Source of the DNA: Heterobasidion occidentale
Lineage: Eukaryota; Basidiomycota; Agaricomycetes; Russulales; Bondarzewiaceae
DNA: 43,978 bases
Assembly: GCA_039111635.1 (NCBI GenBank)
Contig: JBCAQO010000059.1
Span: forward strand, 1-43,978
Reading direction: 5' to 3'
The position numbers and the translations under genes are program-made. Below the pieces are notes generated by a model. It worked only from the letters and a program-made list of their open reading frames with translations, made no database searches and was not told the DNA's origin. This document shows, in pieces, positions 1-10,888 of this stretch. Within the stretch, counting starts at the first letter, position 1, and each line of letters opens with the position of its first letter.

Positions 1-1198
1 ACAGGTGACTGATGGTTTGCAACATCTCTCTGCAGGTACACAGCCCGTCGGGGTCGGTGTATTGATGGAGCAAGGGGGTGAGAGTTACGCACCTCACACG
101 ACACCAAGCGACACCCCGCCAGTGTCTGCTTCCTTTTTAGGAAATTTTGCGGTAAAACAAACCTTCGAATTCTTCAACAACGGTCTTGAAAGGACTCACA
201 GATGCATCTCAGAAAATCAGGTTCACAGATCCACATGGCAGTCTCGAAAGATGCTCGATCGACCATGAGCATGGGTGGGCTCCTACACTCGTGCTGCCAG
301 ACGCGGATACCGTTCTCGTGCACATGGTCAGGGAATGACCTGGTCGTCCATGCGTAGGGCGCCATCGGCCATGAAGGGACCATGATAGGAAACAGAACGA
401 CTAGGAGCGACTCCAATGAGCACCGCAGCTGTCATTTGGGTTGAGATGACGCATGACAAGCCCAGTGATCCCCAGCAATAATTTGTGAGACGATGTTTCG
501 CCTTGGAAGGGCATCGGTCATGCTGTGAGGCTGAGTAAACGTTATTGTGAATGATTGTAGCCAACTCTTGATACTTCTGCTGGAAAGCCCTGGCAGGATG
601 CCAGATCACAGGCGAAGATGAAAGATAATGAGAAAGAGAACCAAGACAGATGCGCATGCCCCGTCGCAAGGGTTGAGTATGAGTTTGACAGGTCTTGGAG
701 GTTTCAGCCGCCCGGTGGGGTGTCTCTAGGGCGCGCATCTATATCTATCGTGTATGGAAATCGAGGTCTTGTTCCAGGAAATAAATCGGAAGACCATCGT
801 CGTACGGAACTCCGAATTCAACTGTATAGATTCTGTGTTTGCCCTGTCGGTGACTTATCTCGGAGCAAATCGTAAATATGAGACCGTCATGCGTGCGTGC
901 TGGCCTTCCTTAGATCATCGAGCCCATTCAATGAGGTCGGATAGCATGTATAGCGAACATCTGTGAAGGTCTTCTCGGAGAATTTGACTGTAACCCATCT
1001 GTGGCACCGTTATTTGCGTGAGGTGATGGGTAACCGGTCGATATTAGCGGAACCAAATGGTAAGCATAGTGCAAGTAAGTGCAACCTAGACTGTATAGCT
1101 TGCGATTTCAAAACAAAGTCCATACAGAAGGTGACGAGCGACCGCAGGGAAAATCCAAAGATGCAATATTCAGGCGACGATATACGAAGTGGAGAAGT
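1..1198. other. No gene recognised
   Basis: About 1.2 kb downstream of the RAD50 stop codon. Only short overlapping open frames are present on both strands, none with a recognisable protein motif, consistent splice sites or signal peptide. It may hold 3' untranslated sequence of RAD50 and part of a neighbour lying outside the window. Confidence 0.5.
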
Positions 1199-4100
1199 TC
1201 AGCCGAATCTCTGCCGCTCAATCACCGACTTCTGCCTTGAATCTCTCGACACGCGCCTGTAGGTAGATGTATGACGATTACGATTAAATTGATAGACAAA
1301 AGTGACTTGCCAGTAGTGCTCCATGACATTGCTCTGCCCTAGTTTGCGCAAGAAGCTCTCGTCGTGGGTGATGATGATCAATTGGAAATTGGAATGATTC
1401 CTTCGTTCGTTGATAATGCTGAGGATATTCAAAATAAGGAGTCTATCCGACCGTTCTCGAGCGAAGATGACCTACTCGACAAGACTTGCAGCAAGAGCGT
1501 CGATGTTCTCCGTATCTAAAGCGTTCGTGGGCTCGTCCAGAGCGAGAATTCCGCAATTTTGTCCGAACGAATCTGACAACGCAAGCCGTATGACAATGGA
1601 AGCGAGCATCTTTTGGCCAGCTGAGCAACGACCACGCATATCCATCTCAACCTGATCCTTGGTCATGACCACCTTTATAGAATAATGGAATCATTTCCAT
1701 GTGCACGGAACACACAGACGAAGTCACATACCCGGTAATTGTACGATCTCTTGGATGCACCACCTTCACTATCTGAGCGAATTTTGATTCCATCGATATC
1801 TAGCAAGCAATAAGTACGAAACGCTAAACACCCAAGAGTTATAAGACCATACTAACCTGTGCCTTGGTAGGTCTTATTCCACAAATGTCGCATAATATCA
1901 TTTACTTCCTCCATCTTTAAAGAATGATACTTCATGATCGCACTGCCACAAAAATTCAAACAATGTATGTAGGTGGTGTGAGTGAGATGACCTACTTATC
2001 GAGTGCCTTCGCATACTTGTCAAGGTCGTTATTCACCATATCTGACATCTGTTATGATTCAGAAACCTAAAGATACCACAGGAAGATAACAGACAGACCT
2101 TGACTTTTACCAACTGCTCGGTATACTGTTTGCCGATGTTCTTGAATTCTTTGGAATCGTTCTCAAGCTGTTTGAGCTGACTCTTCAAAGCCTGGATCTG
2201 CCCGCCAACATGTGCATACTAAAGATGACATTAGCATTGACCAACAAGGACTCGAATGGCAGATAAGCACGTTGCTTTGCATATTAGTCTCCCGCTCCAA
2301 CTGTTTGGGATACTGCTCGTCGAAGTTTCGCCTAGCCTGGGCGGCCTCTTCCATATCTAGGGCATCAATTTCTTTCTGGGTCTGGTTGATACTACGAACG
2401 AGTTCCCGCATAAACAAATTGTCGCGTATATTTGCTTGTACTGCGCCTCCCTCGTCGATTTCTTTGTTGATCAGAGCAATTTCGGCGCGGACTCGCTCGA
2501 CATCTTGGACATGTTCTTGGATATCGGCCTCAAACTTGTCGATTTTATCCGTAATTTCCTGCAACTTGCGGGCATGCCTGTCACGTACGTAACTGCGAAT
2601 CATTGTCCTCAATGATCAATTTCGATCCTGAAACAAAGGGCGCTTGCACAAACCGGTTAATGGCTCGGTTGACATTGTCAAGCTTATCAACGCTTTTGTT
2701 GAGCTCCTGCACTTCTTGTTGAGCTTGCGAGGATCTTGCGGCGAAGTCCTTCTGGAAAGACTCAAATTCCTGATCGAGAAGGTCGATCGGAGCCTGGCCA
2801 TCCTTGATCAAGATATCGAGTTCCTTTACAGACACAAAATCCAAGTCAGTAGAGAAAGGAAACTGTTGTTTTCTGCTCACTTTGCTTTGCACAGTCATGG
2901 TAGCAATTTCTTGGCGCATATCATCCATGCTTTTCTGCAAGGCAACTTTCTCCCGGATTTGTGCCCGGAGCTGGCTCTCGCGCAATTGCATTGTATGCAA
3001 GTCGTTCTGAAATGTCTGGATAGCATTTCTTCGACGCTCTCTTTCAGTCATAAGACTCTGCTTCTCTCGTTCAGTAGACCGCCTTCAGGGACGTATCAAA
3101 ATGGTTGCGCCGAGATGTTTCACAGAAGAAAAACACTCACAGATCCGCCAACACACCGTCAATCTCATGTTGAACATCAGTCGCTGTCTTTGCAGACCCG
3201 GAGGCTGACAGTTCTTTCTGTATGTCTGAGATATCCTGCTGAAGGCGTTCAGTGTCCTGAAGTAACCTCGAGACATTGCTCGCATGTTGTCGCAGAACAT
3301 TGAGATCTTTCAGGTCCTTCTTCGCTAAAGTCAACCTTTCGGTAGCCTGTCGAGGATAGTAAGCATCATGTCTGCGTCGGAGATGGGTGGATTTATGAAA
3401 CCTTGTCAGTAGCTTCTGCCAGCGAAGGCAGTGATGCATCCTTCTCCTTGATCTCTCGCTGCAAAGCAGGAATCTCGATACTCTTGAGACGGTCTCGAGC
3501 ACTTTCCACTGGTATCAGCTTCTGGAGCTCCTCCAAATAGGCCTCACGGCTATTAATGTCCGTCTGATTGTTGGCGGCGGCACTAGACGAGGTTTTTTGA
3601 ACCTTCTCTTTGATCTACAACGACAAGTTTCAAGATAAGTTGCGGATAGTTGATAATGCAGATAACTCACAGATTTCTCGAAAATTGCGAGTTCGCCATC
3701 ATCCATATGGCGTGTACATAGCGCACATATACTCCTTGACTTGCCGATCTTGAGGAACATCTCGTAAAGCTGCCGAGCACTGGCCGCCGTGCCGATTTCG
3801 CTTGATTCACGATAGATGAACTGCACTCTTGTTAGATAGGCGCAAACACTACTTACCTCTTCAACTCATCCAGCTCTTCTCTGGTTATTTTTATGGCAGT
3901 TTCAACACAATCATGCTCATAAAGGCCTTCTTGCAGCTGTCGCTCCAAGCCTTAAAGACATCAGCAATCAATCCATAAGCGGAAAGACCAAACATACTCT
4001 TTATCTCCGATTGTTTTGCAGTCAGCAGGGCTTTGGAAGACGACAAGGCGGCCTCTGCTTCGTGGAGGGTCCTATCTGCACCGCTTGACTGCCTCTCAAT

Positions 4101-6321
4101 AGAGAGGTACTCGCCATCCTTTTCACTGCAATAAACACGTCAAGACCACAACATATCGAGAGAGGGATACGAACATGATTACACGGTCCAGCTCCTTCTC
4201 CATAGTCTCGGCGCGCGGGTCTGTGCCGACAAGCTTCCTGAACTTCGCATTGTTGATCTGCAGACTGCAGAACATGTAAGATATTTCTGTAAGAATCAGT
4301 GAATGAAAGTATTCACAGGTTCTTCAACTCGCTCGACTTAGACTTCAATTCGCTTTGCTTGAGGTCCAGCTTTGCTCTAGAATCAGCTTGAAGACTGAGT
4401 GCCCTAAATTCATCGTTTAATGCATCGCGCTTGTCTTCCAAACCACGGCCCTTGCTAGTCAGCTCAGTCAGGCGGTTATCATATTTAGCGGACGCAATCT
4501 CCATCTGGCTCTTCTCGATCCGATTCTTCTTCTCGTCCATGTCTGCCAAAAGCGTCTCAAGTTCAGCATCAACCATCCGAGAGGCTTCAATAGTCTCTTC
4601 AGCCGCGGCGAGGTCAGATTGCGTCTTCGACTGCGTGTGGTAATCGTCAATTGAGAGTTTTAATGATCATGGACAGAGGGAGAAACGCACAATCTTGTCA
4701 CGGGTGTGAGCCTTCTGCTGCTTATGTTTCTCTAAAATATTTGACAGCTCGCGAGATTTATGGTTATATTCATCGCCTTTTGCGCGGCGTTCAAGCTAAA
4801 ATCGGAGCACGCAATCTGGGTAAAAATCCGCGTATTTAGAGAAGCTCGTTCACGAGACTGACCTCGAGTTTATTGGCTTTTGATGTTCGCTGTCGTTGTA
4901 AATCACTCAATCTATCAGAGAACGCAACAACTTTCTCCTTGGCCAAGGGAGACGTGTCAAAGCCCTTGATGTTGTGTTGCGCGCCTAGTTCTCGAATCAA
5001 GGTCTCACGATCAGAGATGCGGTCCTCTTGCACCTGAATATTGTCAGCTCCCTGATACTGAAAGACTCAGACTGATCTCCATACCTTCGCTTCTGACACG
5101 AGCCTCGCCTTTTCTCCCACAAGGCCCACATGAGTTTTACGCGCGCTATCAATCATATCATCCAAGTCCTGCTTCTTGGATTCTTCACGAGCACGGTCTT
5201 GCTTGCGCTTTGCTATATGGTCTTCGAAATTCCTCTGACGATCCAAGAGCTCCTCATCAGTGTCTGTCACATATATAGCACTTTAGTTTTGCTGTTTAGG
5301 CCGGGCTGAAGAGGGACCTTACCACTGAGCTCTGTCACAGTGGCTTTCCGTCCGGCAAGCAACTGCTGATCCCGGTCTCTCTGCTGCTCCAGGACCTCAA
5401 TTTTGACGTACATTTCTCGAAACTTGGTAGCAGAGTCTAGAAACGCTTTATTCGCCAACACCAGCCGTTCATAGGCATCCTTGGTCTCTTCGTACGAGAC
5501 CTCCTTGGAAGCTATGTCGGCGGTAAGATCCAAAATTCGGCTCTTCAGCTTATCTGAGTGCTTTTTCTGAAGCGAGAGCGATTCTAGGCGTTCTTTTTCG
5601 GCTTTGAGTTCCGCCGCACGATCTTTTCGAAGAGCCTTGATGGAGTCAAGAGCTTTGGTGTACCTCAAGAGAGCCTTAGACAACTAGATGGATTGACGAA
5701 CCAAAATTTACCTTGTTGCCTCAAATATGTCGTCGAATTTCTTCTTCAACGCAGCAGGCTCAGCAAGAGGCCAATATGAGTCCTCTTGATGGCAGAAGAT
5801 CACATTCTCCAACACAGATTTCGAGACACCCAACAAATGGGGAATCTCTGTATCCATTTCTGCACATTTAGTCGAAATAACAGCACGCTTCGAGTAATCG
5901 TCAATTGTGTCCTACATTATAGATCCGGATAGCGTACCTTGCCTCCACTCTCTGTGTTATTGTCGAGAGCCAGGATGCTCTCCAGTGTCTTCATAGTAAG
6001 AGCGGCATTCTTCTTCATCGTAACAGAGAGATTACGAACGGCCAACATGCGTTTTCCGTTGGCAGCGTGGAACCTGAGCTTTACCTGGGCTTTGACCTCT
6101 TTTTCGTTCGCCATCTTAGGGTCGTGCACGAACGCGCCTCCTCTTGTATTCGGAGGCTGGTCTCCTGTGGTTGCATACTTCAAACATTCAATGACAGTCG
6201 TTTTGCCACTGCCATTATGGCCGACGATGACAGTGACGGGGGAGAAGAATTCGATTACGGAAACCTGTTTATCGTCGAAGGAGCGGATGCCACGGATGGC
6301 AAGCTTGTTGAGACTCGACAT
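1199..6321 (-). CDS. RAD50: RAD50, DNA double-strand-break repair ATPase of the MRN/MRX complex
   Basis: SMC-like ATPase that, with MRE11 and NBS1/XRS2, tethers and processes double-strand breaks in the nucleus and signals to ATM/Tel1. I resolve 23 exons: 6321-5938, 5887-5712, 5663-5323, 5263-5085, 5033-4863, 4795-4691, 4630-4317, 4264-4175, 4125-3998, 3950-3857, 3800-3671, 3614-3402, 3346-3141, 3082-2881, 2823-2654, 2592-2271, 2218-2099, 2048-1996, 1942-1857, 1799-1732, 1672-1476, 1418-1311, 1256-1199. They sum to 3915 nt, giving 1304 aa, the normal family length. Walker [10 protein letters not shown] is at residues 34-42, the zinc-hook CALC at about 686-689 between two long coiled coils, the ABC signature SAGQK at about 1201-1205, Walker B ILALDEP at about 1226-1232 and the H-loop THD at about 1267-1269. 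The last intron (1257-1310) uses a GC donor; it is the only choice that keeps the conserved HYWRVSRD tail in frame. All key residues are present. Confidence 0.96.
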
Positions 6322-7568
6322 AGAGGCTGCCTTTGAGCGTTCTCTCGAGACTAGGCAGTGCGTTGGAATGCAGCGTCAACGTTGAACGAACAAAGACGCG
6401 ACGATGAGTGCCCGTGGCTGGAAGAGGTCCAAACGCGGTTGGTCACGCGTGACACTTCGTGCGCTCGCTGCCGGCGGCAGTTGCAGGCGAGCAACAACCT
6501 GCAACAACACCGTGCGACATTGAAAAATGTAACTTCGCAATTGTTTAGAAAACGCACACCAGGATATACTCAAAAAATGGACCAAATTCGTATTCGTCGG
6601 CGTCAATCCTAGGGTTCACAGAATGAATCAATCGTTTACCACATACCATGTGTCTTAACCTTCGTGCCTCGAACCAGATCTCAGGTACGACGGTGAGTCG
6701 AGTAAGACTCCCAATCGCGACATATGTCCCATCCGATTCAACTCGAGCGCTCTGCTAAGCCGACGTCCCCGAATATTGTATGGTCCGGATGCTGTCTCTG
6801 CGGGCAACACGAAACAACTCCATTGGACAGGCGGGCGTTCAATTCTGCCGAGTTTCCTCGATCTTCCTCGACCGGCAGCTGGTCACACGAATGACGAGAG
6901 CCGCTGCAAGGCGGCTCGGAAATCAATCTCGTAAGTAGAAGGTCATCGATCAAGGCATATTCCACGCCTTGCTGTCAAACCTTCATGCTGCTGATCCCTT
7001 CTTAATACTGAAAACTCGGCGGATCATGACACTCTGAAAGGCTGGAGAACAGCTAGTTCCATGCCGTCAAAACATCATATGATTTGGAAGGTACTGTAGG
7101 GGTGAGGAGTTTGATGGACCACAGATATCCCCGAAGTCAGCGATACCTATCACCCTTGTTCCCCGACTTGCCCTTGCACCGCGGCATGATCCATGATTGA
7201 TTGATGAACGGCTCGTCGAGACTAGAAGTACGCCCCACAAGTCACCTCCGATCCCAAAGATGGCGAGATGACTCTACGAGTCTCTGAGCACCACGAACAC
7301 AGGCGAGACGCACATGCTATTGGAGCCATGGTCCGAGTGGATTAGGTATAGACAAGTATCAGCACACATGCGAGACGCATGCTAGCACATGCTCTCTGAC
7401 ATCGATAACGATCCGCGTAAGAGCGGTGTCGACGAGAAGTCGGTCAAGATCGCACGCCGCACGAGCAAATGCACTCACGTTCTGATTCGAAAACCTCTCG
7501 CCGAAGTCCTTCGACTGACGCCATACATGCAAGCAAGAGCTTGCAGTCGCGCAGGGTGTCCATACGCG
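6322..7568. other. Intergenic stretch, no gene recognised
   Basis: Lies upstream of RAD50 and downstream of the small coiled-coil gene. Open frames here are short, and none carries a known motif or pairs of plausible splice sites. It presumably holds the RAD50 promoter next to 6321 and 3' sequence of the gene at 7569. Confidence 0.5.
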
Positions 7569-7945
7569 TCAACGACGCTTCGCCATTTGCATAGTCAAAT
7601 TGTCTATGTACATCTGCAATGTAGCGTTCCCCGAAGACAGTTTTTCAATGTCAGCTTCCACGCTCTTCACGCGATCAAGCAATACTAAATGATACGTTAG
7701 TAGAGTGCGGCGGGGGTGACATGATGAGGCATATGTCGTGAGACATACCACGAAGGTCATCTTGAGCCGCTGTGATGCTCCTGACACAATAAAGAAGAGG
7801 GTAATGAGCGCTGAGAATGAGGCTGTAGGCCTTCGACGCACTGGATGATTTGCTCTTTCTTCATGGCGTCCCTGACAATGTCACCGGAAGAGGTTTCGAT
7901 AGGCGCACTCCACGCAGCGCCATCGTCAAAATTAAGGTAAGACAT
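7569..7945 (-). CDS. Short coiled-coil protein, SCOC-like
   Basis: Three exons, 7945-7842, 7780-7749 and 7684-7569, total 252 nt and encode 83 aa. The first donor GTGCGT (7841) and the acceptor at 7781 join KEQIIQ to SITAAQDDLR in frame; the second intron has donor GTATGT, a CTAAC branch point and a TTTAG acceptor. The C-terminal half, with VLLDRVKSVEADIEKL followed by NATLQMYIDNLTMQM, is a leucine-heptad coiled coil closely resembling the short coiled-coil (SCOC/UNC-69, DUF2205) family, which in animals acts at the Golgi and in autophagy with Arl-type GTPases. No membrane segment or signal peptide is seen. The start lies 198 bp from RPN13 on the other strand, so the two genes probably share a promoter region. 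The family assignment rests on the heptad pattern only. Confidence 0.65.
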
Positions 7946-8143
7946 TGTGTAGACGGTCGGCTGTGCGGTGAGCGACGCTCAGCCGTCGTTGCAACAGCTT
8001 GAAGGTTGCTCTGCAAGTCAAGCGGACACATGTAATATTTGACGCCACCGGTGAGGGCGGACCGCCATATCTGAGTGACGCGTCGCGTTCTCTCCCGACT
8101 CGAATCTGAACTTCTCAATTGCTACACTCCCCCACCCCACGTT

Positions 8144-9388
8144 ATGTCTCTAACAGACCTGCATACGATACTCGCCTTCAAGGCGGGTCGCGCAGTGAGG
8201 CGCGAGGGGACGAACACCGTCGAACCGAGTCTTACCAAGGGCGCAATCGTCATCGAGCGCGAGCACGATGATCTCCTCCATTTCATGTGGAAAAACCGGG
8301 AGACAAATGAAACTGAAGAGGTATGCAAGATGCCTTCAAAATCCCGACACATGCATAGCCCTTTCATGTTTCGCCCAGAGCTGATGGGAGGCGTTGCGTG
8401 TTGCCTGCACAGGATCTTTTGCTGTTCCCGTCAGACGCGACTTTCGAGCGCGTCACGCAAGCCGACGGACGGGTCTTTGTACTCAAGTTCTCCTCTTCAG
8501 ACCAGAGGCATTTTGTGAGCTTTTTATCACCTTTCATTGTTGGCAGACTCTGATGGAGACCGTCAGTTTTGGATCCAGGTAGTTCACGTCGCTCTCATCA
8601 TTTGACATGGAGAGAAGCTGAACAATACTGAACGATAACAGAATGGATCTTCCGACCGAGACGCTGAATTCATCCGTCACATCAACAATCTCCTACGCAT
8701 TCCTGGATACATCCCCGTCTGGGATGCTCGGACTCCTGCGCAAAGGGCGGCACAGGAAGCAGCCAATGCACAAGCATCGTCCTCGTCTTCTCAACCCCAA
8801 CCGTATGTGTCCGGATTCGTTTTCGAGTTTCATTTTGTATGCCACTGGACTTAATTTTTCCCGGAGAATTTAGAACACAAAGTGCAGGTGCTGATGCTGG
8901 TGTGAGTACGAGCGTAGGCGCGAGCAACGCACAGCCTACTCCAGAGCAGCTCGCTCAGCTCCAATCCTTGGTAGCCCAAATGTCCAGTGCCACCAGTACC
9001 AATGTCGAACCAGGTCTGTATCCTGTCTGGCAGATTTGGCTTCACGATACTCAAAGGCATTCCAGAACTCTCTCTGACTGACATCCTTACTCCTGCGGTT
9101 CTCACGCCCCTTTTTGCTACGCATCCGAACCTAATTCCGGCCATTTTCCCTTACCTACCCCCCGACCTTCCGACGCCTCCCACACCCGAAGTGCTCTCTG
9201 GCATCGTGGCATCCCCACAGTTCCGGGGCGCCGTCATCAGCTTTGACCGTGCACTGCGTACTGGCATGCTTGGCGGACTTGTCAGGCAACTTGGACTGCC
9301 GGAGGAGGCAGGCACAAGTGTGGAAGCATTCTTAAGGGCCATTGGGGAGCAAGCGCGAGAGAGCGGAGAGAGTATGGACACGGATTAA
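8144..9388 (+). CDS. RPN13: RPN13/ADRM1, ubiquitin receptor of the 26S proteasome
   Basis: Subunit of the 19S regulatory particle; the N-terminal Pru domain binds RPN2 and ubiquitin, and the C-terminal DEUBAD domain binds the deubiquitinase UCH37. Exons are 8144-8320, 8413-8514, 8567-8578, 8642-8802, 8874-9013 and 9057-9388 (924 nt, 307 aa). The Pru domain covers roughly residues 5-115 (FKAGRA, VLKFSSSDQRHF, FWIQ). A Gln/Ser/Ala-rich linker follows, then the DEUBAD region with LTDILTPAVLTPLFATHP and a PEVL...ASPQF motif. The third exon is only 12 nt and encodes FWIQ, which is strongly conserved in this family, so it is required. The DSS/UCH37-binding C-terminus looks complete. The gene is convergent with ARL8 (177 bp between stops). 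Confidence 0.93.
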
Positions 9389-9565
9389 ATAGTATTAAGT
9401 CTGGTCCTTGTTCGTTTAACTGTTTAACTTGGATTGTAAATGATTGCAGCGTTGTCGGAGAGCTTAGAAGGGTATGAGTGCAGCTTTGCCGACAACATAT
9501 GTATAGACAAGTGGCGTAGTATACATACAAATGGTCAACAACAGGTATAAGATCTTGAGAAGAGG

Positions 9566-10740
9566 TCAATGACTGCGTCCTGCTAGCCATTGAAGGATTA
9601 TATCCCTATGATTGAAGTGAGAAAGAGGTTACAAGTTTGTACACTTATAGGAACGTACAAGTTATGTTGAGATTTCATCGAGCACTAAGAGATTATGAGT
9701 ACAACGCGGCTTTAGTTGGATACAAGTTCTTTGCCAGATTCAAGTTTCACATACCGAATAGCACTGGACGAGGAACGCTCAGCTACGACAACACGCTTAA
9801 TTGCGAAATATTACTCACCGATACGGGCCTTCCTTGTATCTTGTCCAGTTCCCTGGAATCCGCGACCATATTTGAATGGATGCAAAAATCGGTAGTATGC
9901 TGACGGGCTCACAGTGCTTTGATCAGTTCATTGACTGGTGCATGTCCGTCGATATCATTCTTGTTTCCGAGCTGTACATTGAAACATTCAGGCAGGTCGG
10001 AATGCACGAAGAAATTGGCTTACGACGAGTAGTGGTACGCCGTGAAGACTCGGCTGGTTCAGAAGAGTGTGCAACTCGAAACGTGCTGTTTCAAATTTCT
10101 CTTTCTGGTTGTGATGTCATTATCAAATAGTGTATGAGGTAAAAAGACACTCACGTCGTTTGAATCCACTACAAAGCTGACATCAGGGGTGAGCACGTCG
10201 CGCCGCCAGGAACGTACATAGCTCTTACACCACTGCATCAACGCCATTGCAATATCTCTCCCACATAGAACGAAACTTCGGTTGCCCTAGGGTATATTTT
10301 GAGTATATGTATAGACGACGCAGATCAAGAAGCACACACCAGCAACATCCCAGATCTTGAGTGTCACATTTCCTTTCCGCACTTTACGAAAGTTAAAGGC
10401 AACTGTTGGAACGACGTCTTCACTCCACTACAGTCACGTTGATCCAGGTTGAGGAATCACGTTGGCAGAAGTGAGGATAGAAGACGCGCATACCTGCCCG
10501 GAGCCAATAACATTGACGAATGAAGTCTTCCCCGAAGCCTTTGCAGACACCGGGCAGGTCAGGAACTCGACCTGCGGCACATGTGGATACTACCTACCTG
10601 CAAACCAACGACTGACAACTCTGCTGCCTTGGAAAAGAATATCCTGAGCAATGAGATAAGTGGAGGAGGTTTGATAGCCTGATGTGATAGCGACTCACCC
10701 GCTGAACCACTGAAATAGTGAAGAAAAGAAGCCAGGCATC
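9566..10740 (-). CDS. ARL8: ARL8 small GTPase (Arf-like)
   Basis: Arf-like GTPase that in other eukaryotes sits on lysosome/vacuole membranes and recruits motility and tethering factors. Twelve exons: 10740-10700, 10643-10598, 10538-10494, 10427-10340, 10286-10229, 10176-10155, 10104-10024, 9971-9913, 9852-9819, 9763-9755, 9684-9659, 9605-9566. They total 549 nt, 182 aa (ARL8 is usually about 186). The P-loop GLQASGKT is at residues 27-34, followed by the effector region VPTVAFNF, the WDVAGQ switch II motif and NKND for guanine recognition. The N-terminus [14 protein letters not shown] lacks the Gly2 used for myristoylation, as is typical of ARL8, and is an amphipathic helix. Exon 10 is 9 nt (CYS) and precedes a SMKSQHNLD segment. 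It is divergent from the PET127 gene, 148 bp away. Confidence 0.93.
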
Positions 10741-10888
10741 TTGCAAGTCTGGGGGTGGGAGCTATGCGCGGCGCAAGGTTACGGCTGAACGGGGACAGAG
10801 AATAAGGTTAGGGCTGCTGACTAACGAGTGCTGAAATCCTCAGCGCGAACTTGGAGTGAACTTGGTTCCCGTCGCTGGCGTTGCTCGG

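Noticed and set aside
3828..3856. A 29-bp intron before the RAD50 zinc hook
   Set aside because: The acceptor at 3801 gives a 56-bp intron with a CTAAC branch point and a cleaner coiled coil ([19 protein letters not shown]).
5912..5937. A 26-bp intron in RAD50
   Set aside because: The acceptor at 5912 gives a frame-consistent but extremely short intron; using the acceptor at 5888 gives a normal 50-bp intron and the family sequence [15 protein letters not shown].
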